A DNA stretch of 6,997 bases from ANME-2 cluster archaeon (lineage in GTDB: Archaea; Halobacteriota; Methanosarcinia; Methanosarcinales; Methanocomedenaceae), in contig JAKRWB010000347.1 in the NCBI GenBank assembly GCA_022353185.1, positions 1 to 6,997 of the forward strand, given 5' to 3'. How positions within the stretch are numbered: position 1 is the first letter of the stretch; the number at the start of each line of letters is the position of its first letter. The notes beneath the pieces were generated by a model. That model worked only from the letters and a program-made list of their open reading frames with translations, ran no database searches and had not been told where the DNA came from. Positions 1-6,442 of this stretch are shown in pieces. A program made the position numbers and the translations under genes.

Positions 1-1
1 T

Positions 2-73
2 GCGTTCTTTGCGTTCTTTGCGTTCTTTGCGTTCTTTGCGTTCTTTGCGTTCTTTGCGTTCTTTGCGTTCTTT
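2..73. repeat. 9-bp tandem repeat (minisatellite), about eight copies
   Basis: The unit GCGTTCTTT is repeated eight times without a mismatch, followed by a partial GCG. The array starts at the left edge of the window, so its true length is unknown. The unit is a multiple of three, so a reading frame would survive copy changes, but no convincing gene covers it. Similar CTTTGCGTTCTTTGCGG-like strings are, from memory, common dispersed intergenic sequences in some environmental bacteria and archaea. Perfect identity of the copies points to recent expansion by slippage. Confidence 0.95.
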
Positions 74-111
74 GCGGTGCAGTATTTCATGAATTATATA
101 TTTCAACAGCT

Positions 112-271
112 ATACCCCCGCCGGCAGCAACCAACAACAACCGAGGCCGCCGCCCACATATCTAGCAACCAGGCGCAGGGTGTGGGGCTAAGCGTGAGGA
201 GCGGCCGGGTGAGCAGAGGCAGGGCAAGCGAGTGGAAATGTCGGGAGGCGGGAGAGGGAAGGAATGAATAG
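112..271. other. GC-rich intergenic patch without recognisable gene
   Basis: This stretch is clearly richer in G and C than the operon further right, and the + strand is purine-rich from about 190 to 270. A short GTG-started frame (77-271) crosses it, but its translation is low in complexity (Arg, Gly, Ser, Gln), has no ribosome binding site and matches no family I know. I regard it as non-coding. Confidence 0.4.
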
Positions 272-310
272 TGCTGGATTTCTGCAGAAATTAACCCGCA
301 GATGCAACCT

Positions 311-394
311 TAAATCAGCGTAAATCTGCGTGACCTGCACGCCTTTCGGGCGTAGCAGGCACTCAACTCCGCAGGAGATGAGTGTATCAGCGTA
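311..394. repeat. REP-like double-hairpin element with flanking 9-bp direct repeats
   Basis: Two hairpins lie back to back. The first (334-359) pairs CCTGCACGCC with GGCGTAGCAGG around the loop TTTCG, with one bulged A. The second (360-384) pairs CACTCA and CTCC with GGAG and TGAGTG around the loop GCA, with one A-A mismatch. The pair is bracketed by the direct repeat ATCAGCGTA at 314-322 and 386-394. A near-tandem TAAATCAGCG/TAAATCTGCG sits at 311-330. The compactness, the adjacent stems and the position in a gene-free region suit a REP/MITE-type dispersed repeat or a structured RNA. There is no T-tract, so a simple terminator is unlikely. Confidence 0.6.
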
Positions 395-707
395 TTGAAA
401 ATAACTGGAAAATAGGACAGTGTCCATTCACCTGATCTTCAGAGATCAAAAGAAAATACCTGTGTCACGGCGGTGGGTTCGGTTTCAGCGAACAAGGCAG
501 AGGGGACGCAGGTGGTTTAACAAGTTCCGGAGGGAAAGCGGTGCTGCCATTACGCCGCAGGTGGCACCGTGCTCTATCACCGCCTAGAATGTACATTGAG
601 ATTTTAATCGCCTGCGTCTTTAAGTTAGCCTATGTTGCCCGGGAAGTGGGAATTGCATATCTTGCGACTGCGGGTGGGCGGAAGCAGCAAAACGCGCCGC
701 CTTTGGT
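395..707. other. Intergenic stretch, no supported gene
   Basis: One + strand frame is open from about 440 to 759, with a GTG at 541 and an ATG at 589. It has no good ribosome binding site, its composition is biased to Arg, Gly and Pro, and I recognise no domain. Two other frames carry short gene-like pieces broken by stops. Nothing here is supported as a functional gene; decayed coding DNA is possible. Confidence 0.35.
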
Positions 708-974
708 GTGGTTGTTGCCTGGGGTCTGGCTATTTGGACCGTGCATCGATATTTTCTAAACTCCCAAATGACCGATAGGTTCCTTTCATTAGTTCAAAGA
801 CCAAATGATATAAACTATGAATACAGAACTGATATAGTGCATAATAATATGATCGAAGATACCTATTCAGTAGTCTGGAAACTTGAAACTCAACTGATTA
901 TTAAACCAAGAATTATTATTCAGGAAGAATCAGGGGAAAAGATCAATGAACAAAGAAGAGAATACCTCGTGTAG
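708..974 (+). CDS. Doubtful hypothetical protein, 88 aa
   Basis: An open frame begins at a GTG and ends 29 bases inside the following antitoxin gene. The first 17 residues or so are hydrophobic (VVVAWGLAIW is visible), which could be a membrane anchor. The remainder is polar and charged and matches no family I recognise. No ribosome binding site precedes the GTG or the internal ATG at 768. The frame stays open without a stop back to 624, so the present frame may be the tail of a longer decayed gene. The overlap with the next gene could mean translational coupling, but spurious ORF is about as likely. Confidence 0.25.
   Translation: MVVAWGLAIWTVHRYFLNSQMTDRFLSLVQRPNDINYEYRTDIVHNNMIEDTYSVVWKLETQLIIKPRIIIQEESGEKINEQRREYLV
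933..937 (+). promoter_or_regulatory. Ribosome binding site of the putative antitoxin gene
   Basis: GGGGA lies eight bases before the ATG at 946. This is the clearest Shine-Dalgarno sequence in the left third of the window and decides the start of the small gene that follows. Confidence 0.55.
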
Positions 975-1110
975 GGTTAAGATTGTCGGCAGGGATGACA
1001 AAAACAGGCCGATTTTAGAATTTTTTGGCGATGAGGCTGAATGTGGGAGTGTGCTTTCCGTCCTGGCAGGCAAAGAGGAAATAGTTATACGAACAAAAAA
1101 GTCTGCTTAA
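946..1110 (+). CDS. Putative antitoxin of a VapC-type pair, 54 aa
   Basis: This small protein (begins MNKEENTSCR, ends TKKSA) is predicted to bind and inhibit the PIN-domain toxin encoded 13 bases downstream. It has a good ribosome binding site (GGGGA, eight bases before the ATG). It reads as a compact, probably beta-rich domain with alternating hydrophobic residues (VKIVG, PILEFF, EEIVIRT) and a basic tail. I see no canonical AbrB, MetJ/Arc or Phd motif, so the antitoxin family is unknown; the role is inferred only from gene order, size and spacing. Antitoxin-first order and close spacing are the usual arrangement of type II pairs, which normally repress their own promoter. Two cysteines (positions 9 and 33) are unusual for such a short antitoxin. 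Confidence 0.6.
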   Translation: MNKEENTSCRVKIVGRDDKNRPILEFFGDEAECGSVLSVLAGKEEIVIRTKKSA

Positions 1111-1123
1111 ATCTGTAAATTTC

Positions 1124-1537
1124 ATGATATACCTTGACACATCTTTTCTTTATTCACTTATCATGAAAGACAAGATGCACCCATTTTGCCGGATCATATG
1201 GGATGATACACAGTCGCAAAGGTTGACGGTTGCCGTTAGTATGCTGACAATATGTGAAACCCTGAGCTTGATAGAGAACAGGGACCGCATCTCTAAGATT
1301 GAAGTGATTAATCGGATAAAATCCATTCTCAAGGTTCAGAAATGCAGATTTATTGGTTCTGATTCGGTTAATGTCTTTAAAGAGGCTGTTCCTTTATGGC
1401 AAAAATACGGCAATGTGGATTTCTTTGATATTCTGCATTATCTCACGATGAAAAGTATGGGTATCGAGGAAATCTATTCTCTCGATGAACATTTTGATTT
1501 GTTTTTGGACATCAGGCGGGTTTTTAAAAGCGTATGA
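1124..1537 (+). CDS. PIN-domain ribonuclease toxin, VapC-like
   Basis: The 137-residue protein has the length and layout of a PIN-domain ribonuclease, typically the toxin of a type II VapBC-like pair that cleaves RNA with Mg2+ or Mn2+. The acidic catalytic set is visible: D5 in MIYLDTSFLY, E45 in the helix TICETLSL, D102 in FFDILHYLTMKSMGI, and D121 in YSLDEHFD. This last block matches the usual PIN ending (F-x-D … M…GI…I-x-[ST]-x-D-x-H-F). The ATG is chosen because the PIN fold begins directly with this beta strand; there is no strong ribosome binding site, so translation probably depends on coupling to the antitoxin gene. No catalytic residue is missing, so the toxin looks intact. A stand-alone PIN RNase is the alternative. 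Confidence 0.88.
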   Translation: MIYLDTSFLYSLIMKDKMHPFCRIIWDDTQSQRLTVAVSMLTICETLSLIENRDRISKIEVINRIKSILKVQKCRFIGSDSVNVFKEAVPLWQKYGNVDFFDILHYLTMKSMGIEEIYSLDEHFDLFLDIRRVFKSV

Positions 1538-1646
1538 TGCAGGGCAGCAGTGCACCTGTTACGAAGGTCTTTTTCCCGGGCGTGATGTCCAGTGCCACGG
1601 TATAGCTTGCTTTCTTTCGCTCTTTGATGAGACTGGAAAGGCATAG
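1524..1646 (-). other. Short gene-like open stretch, possible remnant
   Basis: About 40 codons are open on the minus strand between two stops. The translation is protein-like, with a segment reading SYTVALDITPGKKTFVTGAL. It has no usable start, and its end overlaps the last 14 bases of the toxin gene. I do not recognise the family. It could be the C-terminal scrap of a gene removed when the flanking modules inserted, or chance. The rest of the 1538-1720 spacer holds no clear terminator or other feature. Confidence 0.2.
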
Positions 1647-1720
1647 TTACCAGAGAAAGGCCAATCTAGATTACAAATCCATAACATCTGGACAACAAAC
1701 GTATAATATTTAAGTTTTAG

Positions 1721-2161
1721 TCATTCAACGGATTTAAGTGCCTTCAATTCGTCCCTGGCTTTTCCCTCGATGACTAGTTCAAAAGTCTTAGGCCCATTTT
1801 CAAAAATTAGGTCTTCTAATATACTTAAACCAGTGTGGGCATATTCTGTAGCAATTTTTTTTATTTCAGGTCCGTTTTTCATCACTTGTATATCATCCGT
1901 CTCTTCCAACGCTATTGCAGCCATTGTCCAAAGGTCATCATCTTCGAAGCTGCTTACATTGAGAAGACCATTTGTGTTTGTTACTGGTGTCCTCTTCCCT
2001 GTCTTATATCCTAAAGCAAGACACATCATGAAAATATACTTATATTCCCGGTCTTTTTTATCATTGCCCTTAAAAACAAATCCTTGTTGTAATTCTTTAT
2101 ATTTATCTCTGATTTCATTGTTAATATTGATGTTCCTTCCAAAAATGTCCTTTAGTCCCAT
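1721..2161 (-). CDS. Dnd-associated protein 4-like small protein, 146 aa
   Basis: This is the last gene of the four-gene operon. Its ATG overlaps the end of the ATPase gene by 10 bases and is preceded by GAGGTGA, five bases upstream, so the two are translationally coupled. No enzyme motif is visible. The region around residues 40-60 (YKYIFMMCLALGYKTGKR) followed by an acidic stretch and an IALEETDDIQVM helix (residues 83-94) resembles, from memory, the family annotated as dnd system-associated protein 4, found beside DNA phosphorothioation restriction genes. It is predicted to be soluble and mostly helical, with a basic/acidic N-terminus. Its likely role is as an accessory subunit of the ATPase/helicase complex; that is inference from context. 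It is not DndE, which is shorter and has a different start. Confidence 0.75.
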   Translation of the reverse strand: MGLKDIFGRNININNEIRDKYKELQQGFVFKGNDKKDREYKYIFMMCLALGYKTGKRTPVTNTNGLLNVSSFEDDDLWTMAAIALEETDDIQVMKNGPEIKKIATEYAHTGLSILEDLIFENGPKTFELVIEGKARDELKALKSVE

Positions 2162-4146
2162 TGTCTCACCTCTGTATGCCCTTCAATCTTGACTAATCTA
2201 TACTCTTGACTGATATTCTTTGAAATTATGGAACGGTACTTCGTTGTATATTCTTGATCTTTTACAAGTAATACTACTTGATTTCCGTCAAGAAAATTTG
2301 GAAGGTTATTCCAAATATTTTCCCTTTGTTCATTGTCAGTATTCGCAAGCGGGGTATCAATAAATATTGGAAACTTAAAACCAGAAACATCTGCAAGTGC
2401 AGCTATGAATGATAAAAGAAGGACCTGCTTTGTCCCACTAGATATATCTCCAATTTTTTCATTCCCTTTAGAGTCACGAAGGCTCATATTATATATTTCA
2501 TCTATTTCAAAATCCTTATAATTGTGCTTGTCCCAATGTAGTTTTTGGAAAGATTCAAAAGTTTTCTTTTCAACCTTATTTCTGACTTCCTCTAATATCT
2601 CATCGGTCATTTGATAAAGATGTTCATATGCCCGATCCATAAAATCTGCGATAACCTTCATAGAATTGTAATTATCGAGTTTCCGGGCAGCGATATCATT
2701 TTCTCTTCTTTTTATTATTCTATCATCATTTTTTTTGCGAATTTTATTTTCTAATTCAGTAATGCTTCTTATTTGAGGATTTTTCGAGTTGCGCAATTCA
2801 GTTCTTTCATGGTCGAGTGTTTTTATATCCTCTTCGTTTATATCTTTCAATTTAGCATTAATGTTTTCAATCTCTGCAAGGTTCCCATTAATTTCATTTC
2901 GTTTTGCATTGATTATGTCAAGTTTTGATTTACGCCAATCAATCAACTTATAGGGTAATACTTCGAATAAATTTTTTATTACAAATTTCCCATCAATAAG
3001 ATTATCAGAAAGGTCGCTAAGATCTTTCTGCTCTAGCATTTTAATTAATGCTTCTCTACCATTTTTAGCTTCTTCATTTCCATTTATATCCAGACTCCGA
3101 CCACACAGACATGTTTCCGTTTGGAGAAGTTCTTCGATATATACATTTTTTATTTTCGGAGGGAGTTCGCCCTTTATTTTGGATGTTTCTATTATTTCAA
3201 GTAGATTTAAAATGGGTTTAGAACATAAAGCTAAAGGAGCATTCTTAAGAAGAGATTCGTTAAGTTCATCCTGAATTGATTTTATCTTTTCTTCATGCTC
3301 ATTATTCTTGATTTCCAAGCTTGCCCTGTTTTTAATCCATTCATTGATCAGAGGTATATTCACTTCACTTAATATTTTATCAATGTCTATAATTCTTTGT
3401 TCGGCTGTATCAAGTTGTATTTTGTAAACACCCTTTTGTTTTTCCAATGCTTCCAGTTCTTTCTCTATGTTTTCTATGGCTCTTTCATTTTTTAGAATCT
3501 CTTTATTGTCTTGCCCTTTAGACTTATCACTATATACTTTATCGCGGGAAACTTCTAGGTGCTTCAACGCCAATTTCAATTGTTGTATCTGGGATACTTT
3601 TTCAACAGCAGCTTCTATGTTAGCTGAATCATATAATGAAAATATTTTCTCAAGTTTTTCTCCTTCGAAAAGGAAGAACATATGAATGTCTTCAGGGAGT
3701 ATTGAATTTATGATTTTATCACAATAGGCTGCATTATTTATAGGTGTTGCTTCGTTCCCCTTCCATTCTAAAACACTTGGATTATAATATCCATCATATT
3801 CCATATCATTCCCGTACTTCATACAATAAGCATTCCTGCTTATGACATATTTTGGGGTACTCTTACCATCATCGTTTAAAGTGATCTCAACTTCCATTGT
3901 ATCTGATTCCCCATCGCTGAGCTCATCTTTCTTTTCCAGATTGAATGGGTGGGAATTTTCTTCAATCTCTTCACCAAGATCCTTACCATATAGACACCAA
4001 CAAATAGCAGATAAAAATGTAGTCTTGCCAGTATCTGCCTTTGCTTCTATAATTGTAAACTTCTCTTGAGAATCATCTAAAAAATCAATTGTTTGTTCCC
4101 CTTTAAAAGGTCTGAAATTTTTCATTTTTATCTGAGATATCCACAT
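2152..4146 (-). CDS. DndD-like SMC/Rad50-type ATPase
   Basis: A 664-residue ABC-type ATPase with split head domains. The N-terminal head has the typical opening (MWISQIKMKNFRPF), a Walker A at 35-43 (AKADTGKTT) and the DndD-like FFLFEGEK at 157-164. Residues about 180-300 and 405-500 are charged coiled coil. A CLCG motif at 346-349 marks the hook or apex. The C-terminal head has the signature ISSGTKQ (568-574), Walker B FPIFIDTP (592-599, D597) and a D-loop region near ANTD. Such proteins couple ATP hydrolysis to DNA sensing or nicking in Dnd and related defence systems. The first glycine of Walker A is alanine (A35), and the residue after the Walker B aspartate is Thr rather than Glu, as I recall for DndD relatives. 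The start lies six bases after the small gene's stop; an internal ATG (M8) is possible. Confidence 0.88.
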   Translation of the reverse strand: MWISQIKMKNFRPFKGEQTIDFLDDSQEKFTIIEAKADTGKTTFLSAICWCLYGKDLGEEIEENSHPFNLEKKDELSDGESDTMEVEITLNDDGKSTPKYVISRNAYCMKYGNDMEYDGYYNPSVLEWKGNEATPINNAAYCDKIINSILPEDIHMFFLFEGEKLEKIFSLYDSANIEAAVEKVSQIQQLKLALKHLEVSRDKVYSDKSKGQDNKEILKNERAIENIEKELEALEKQKGVYKIQLDTAEQRIIDIDKILSEVNIPLINEWIKNRASLEIKNNEHEEKIKSIQDELNESLLKNAPLALCSKPILNLLEIIETSKIKGELPPKIKNVYIEELLQTETCLCGRSLDINGNEEAKNGREALIKMLEQKDLSDLSDNLIDGKFVIKNLFEVLPYKLIDWRKSKLDIINAKRNEINGNLAEIENINAKLKDINEEDIKTLDHERTELRNSKNPQIRSITELENKIRKKNDDRIIKRRENDIAARKLDNYNSMKVIADFMDRAYEHLYQMTDEILEEVRNKVEKKTFESFQKLHWDKHNYKDFEIDEIYNMSLRDSKGNEKIGDISSGTKQVLLLSFIAALADVSGFKFPIFIDTPLANTDNEQRENIWNNLPNFLDGNQVVLLVKDQEYTTKYRSIISKNISQEYRLVKIEGHTEVRQWD

Positions 4147-4152
4147 GATATA

Positions 4153-4341
4153 TCACATCTCTTCTTTTTTACTTAACTTAGTGGCAAAATCGATATAATC
4201 CTTCGTATATTGTGGTTTTGAATATACTACATTCTGCCTTTCTATATCAATAATCTCAATAAGAAAATCCTTCATACTATCTGAATCTTCCAAGTTACAG
4301 ATCTTTTCCCTTATAATCTCGTTAAGTTCTGTTTTTCTCAT
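4153..4341 (-). CDS. Small operon protein, 62 aa, unknown function
   Basis: A 62-residue, charged, probably all-helical protein lies between the helicase (4-base gap) and the ATPase (6-base gap). The ribosome binding site AAGGTGA overlaps the helicase stop codon, giving strong support for translation and coupling. The N-terminal part (ELNEIIREKI…MKDFLIEIIDIERQN) forms two amphipathic helices. The C-terminal part carries a KPQYTKDYIDF segment and a lysine-rich tail. There is no DNA-binding or catalytic motif. Public annotation uses the name 'DNA modification system-associated small protein' for proteins of about this size in similar operons; I recall this but cannot verify membership. A bridging or adaptor subunit between helicase and ATPase is the simplest inference. 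Confidence 0.8.
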   Translation of the reverse strand: MRKTELNEIIREKICNLEDSDSMKDFLIEIIDIERQNVVYSKPQYTKDYIDFATKLSKKEEM

Positions 4342-4345
4342 ATTA

Positions 4346-6403
4346 TCACCTTAGATTCAATAATGTCTTATACTTTACAATCTTGTTCATTACTTCAAGA
4401 GGGTTCTTTGATGAATTTACAAATTCGTCGATCCTTTTCATCTCCTTTCTTAATAGGGATAGCTCCGATTTTGATATTTCCTGAGGTATTATCTTCCATG
4501 GAAAAATTAAAATATCATAGACTGTAGCGAATTCTTTGCCTTCACTCCGCCGTAATATACGTCCTCTTCGCTGGACGTATTCTATAGGGTTTCCACTACT
4601 CGATAGTATTATGGCCCTTTCAATCCCTGGAACATCGATACCTTCATCCAGAACCTTTATTGCTACTATAGCCTTGTAATCATCAGATATAAATGATTCA
4701 ATGATCTCCTCTCTTTGTTTAAGAGATTCCTTATATGTGATTTTATGTGCATAGATCTTCCTTGAATGGAGAATCTCCAAAACACGACCGATTTGTTTAT
4801 CAGAACAATAGATAAGTGTCCTTTTCAAATTCGGCAAGCTGTCCAAAATATTCTCAAAGGCTGGCCATTTAGAATCTGAATTAATAACGATTTTTGATCT
4901 TTTGAGGATTTTCAAGAAAGTTACATCATCTACCTCACCATTGTTCGTTGCAATTCTTATTGAAATTTCGCTTGTCAATTCCTCATATTCGTACTTTTCG
5001 TCTGCCGTAAGCTCAACAATTTCTGCATGATATTCATAAGGTACTAAATATTCGGGGATTGCCTCACTAATGCCGAAAGTATATACAATATTTCCAAAAT
5101 ATTTTTGCATATCTTCAGTGCCTTTTTCATCCATGTATCTTTCAGGAGTTGCACTTAGTCCCAGACGTGATTCATAAGAGTTGATAAGCCCTTGCCTATA
5201 TTTAGGGGCCCAAGAATTATGCATTTCATCACATATGAGGAGGGGTTTGGTATTTGTAGAACGTATGGTACTAATAAAATTATCCGTACAGAATGAAGCA
5301 TATGTGGCTACAGCAATAACCTCTTTTTCATGCCCTAAGTCAACCTTAAGAATGGCCCCTTTCAAATCTTTTTTCCAAACAGAACTGTTCTTCATGACCT
5401 CTATAACATTCGAAAAACCTAGTTTTTTCAACTCATTTGACCATTGAGAAACAAGGAGCTGTTTAGGAGCGACAATAACAACGACTCCCTTTTTTTTCTC
5501 ATTAAGATACCTTTCAATTGCAGCGATGGCGGTAAAGGTCTTGCCAGTCCCAGTAGCCATCTCAAGAATTCCCATATGTCCATTACTCTCCCACCGATTG
5601 ATTGCATCATTTTGATAAGGCCTTAAGAATTTGAAAAGGTTATCTCTCAAAGGTTTTTCTGTAACAGATTTTGGTTGCATCTTTTTCAAACGACTATTTT
5701 TCATAGCCTCTTCTGCCATTTCATTAGATAAAGTCCTGAACTCCTCCTCATCTTTAGGTGCGCTTTTTATCAAACCAAATTTAAAAGCATCTGATACATT
5801 AAAAATCCTAACAGCATTAGTTTCATCATTCCATAGTTTCTCGAAGCTAACAATATCGGGATTCAAATGTCGTTCTTTGTCACCATCAATCCAACTGCAA
5901 AATACATGAAAATCCTCGTGGTTGAAAAGCCATCCACTGACTGTTTCGTTGTCTGAACCGCTGAAGGAGATAATATTTCCTTCTAAATCTTCTAGAATAC
6001 CTTTCTTCTTATGCTCAATACCATTTTGGACTTTTGCAATTCGAATTTCAATGTTACCATTCTTAAGCATCCATGCCAATAGTCTTAAGTGCCCTTTTTT
6101 TACTGCGTCCTCCATCGTTTCAATTTCATCAAGAATTTCAATTTCTTTCTCAGATATTGTTTTCTTGATTACCTCTTGATCATCTGAAGATAAGATAACA
6201 TTGGCTATAAGGTACATCTTACCTCCATTCTGAATGAATTTTGATATGCCTTTTGCGGCGATAGCTAATGAATTTGAAGAGAAATATCCTGCAATCCTTT
6301 TATAATCAATAGACTCTTTGAGAACTGGTATATAGAAATCTAATAATAAATCATCTGCATCGGAATCATAAAGGCCTTTTAGATTTAATTTTTCAAGTCC
6401 CAT
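4346..6403 (-). CDS. PLD-nuclease/SF2 helicase fusion protein
   Basis: A 685-residue protein fuses a phospholipase-D-like nuclease domain (about 1-200) to an SSL2/XPB-like superfamily 2 helicase (about 250-640). The PLD half shows RIAGYFSS (36-43) and one active-site motif, H131-x-K133 followed by G149-S150-x-N152. One motif per chain implies a dimer. The helicase half has the Q-like LRPYQNDAI, Walker A ATGTGKT (283-289), motif II DEMH (392-395), motif III SAT (417-419), motif V LDEGIDVP (585-592) and motif VI QRRGRILRR (611-619). All core motifs are intact, so it should be active. It probably translocates on and cuts invading DNA, like the helicase restriction proteins of phosphorothioate systems; this is inference. 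The ATG at 6403 is preferred because AGGAT lies 9 bases upstream. An earlier GTG at 6442 adds 13 hydrophobic residues and lacks a ribosome binding site. Confidence 0.92.
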   Translation of the reverse strand: MGLEKLNLKGLYDSDADDLLLDFYIPVLKESIDYKRIAGYFSSNSLAIAAKGISKFIQNGGKMYLIANVILSSDDQEVIKKTISEKEIEILDEIETMEDAVKKGHLRLLAWMLKNGNIEIRIAKVQNGIEHKKKGILEDLEGNIISFSGSDNETVSGWLFNHEDFHVFCSWIDGDKERHLNPDIVSFEKLWNDETNAVRIFNVSDAFKFGLIKSAPKDEEEFRTLSNEMAEEAMKNSRLKKMQPKSVTEKPLRDNLFKFLRPYQNDAINRWESNGHMGILEMATGTGKTFTAIAAIERYLNEKKKGVVVIVAPKQLLVSQWSNELKKLGFSNVIEVMKNSSVWKKDLKGAILKVDLGHEKEVIAVATYASFCTDNFISTIRSTNTKPLLICDEMHNSWAPKYRQGLINSYESRLGLSATPERYMDEKGTEDMQKYFGNIVYTFGISEAIPEYLVPYEYHAEIVELTADEKYEYEELTSEISIRIATNNGEVDDVTFLKILKRSKIVINSDSKWPAFENILDSLPNLKRTLIYCSDKQIGRVLEILHSRKIYAHKITYKESLKQREEIIESFISDDYKAIVAIKVLDEGIDVPGIERAIILSSSGNPIEYVQRRGRILRRSEGKEFATVYDILIFPWKIIPQEISKSELSLLRKEMKRIDEFVNSSKNPLEVMNKIVKYKTLLNLR

Positions 6404-6428
6404 TTTTTTTATCCTATATATCAATATT

Positions 6429-6434
6429 ATTATA
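6429..6434 (-). promoter_or_regulatory. Possible -10 box of the defence operon
   Basis: On the minus strand an exact TATAAT lies in a very AT-rich stretch. It would place transcription start about 20 bases before the helicase ATG at 6403. No good -35 box lies at 17 bases, so the promoter is uncertain. It sits at the 3' edge of the methyltransferase remnant, so it may have become the operon's own promoter after that gene decayed. Confidence 0.35.
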
Positions 6435-6442
6435 TAGTACAC

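Noticed and set aside
77..271. GTG-started + strand ORF after the minisatellite
   Set aside because: Low-complexity Arg/Gly/Gln-rich translation with no ribosome binding site and no recognised domain.
188..427. Minus-strand ORF of 79 codons
   Set aside because: It reads across the double-hairpin repeat and the GC-rich patch, has no ribosome binding site, and its composition is that of translated intergenic repeat.
440..600. Possible diversity-generating retroelement template or structured RNA
   Set aside because: A GC-rich, repeat-like texture prompted the idea, but there is no matching variable repeat, no reverse transcriptase and no clear fold in the window.
541..759. Plus-strand ORF of 72 codons
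   Set aside because: No ribosome binding site and biased composition. It overlaps another doubtful frame and no family is recognisable.
1770..2192. Plus-strand ORF of 140 codons
   Set aside because: Antisense shadow of the Dnd-associated protein 4-like gene, which has an overlap-coupled start and a good ribosome binding site.
6404..6442. Longer helicase start at GTG 6442
   Set aside because: It adds a hydrophobic Ile/Tyr-rich stretch and begins immediately after the remnant's stop with no ribosome binding site. The ATG at 6403 has AGGAT at proper spacing.
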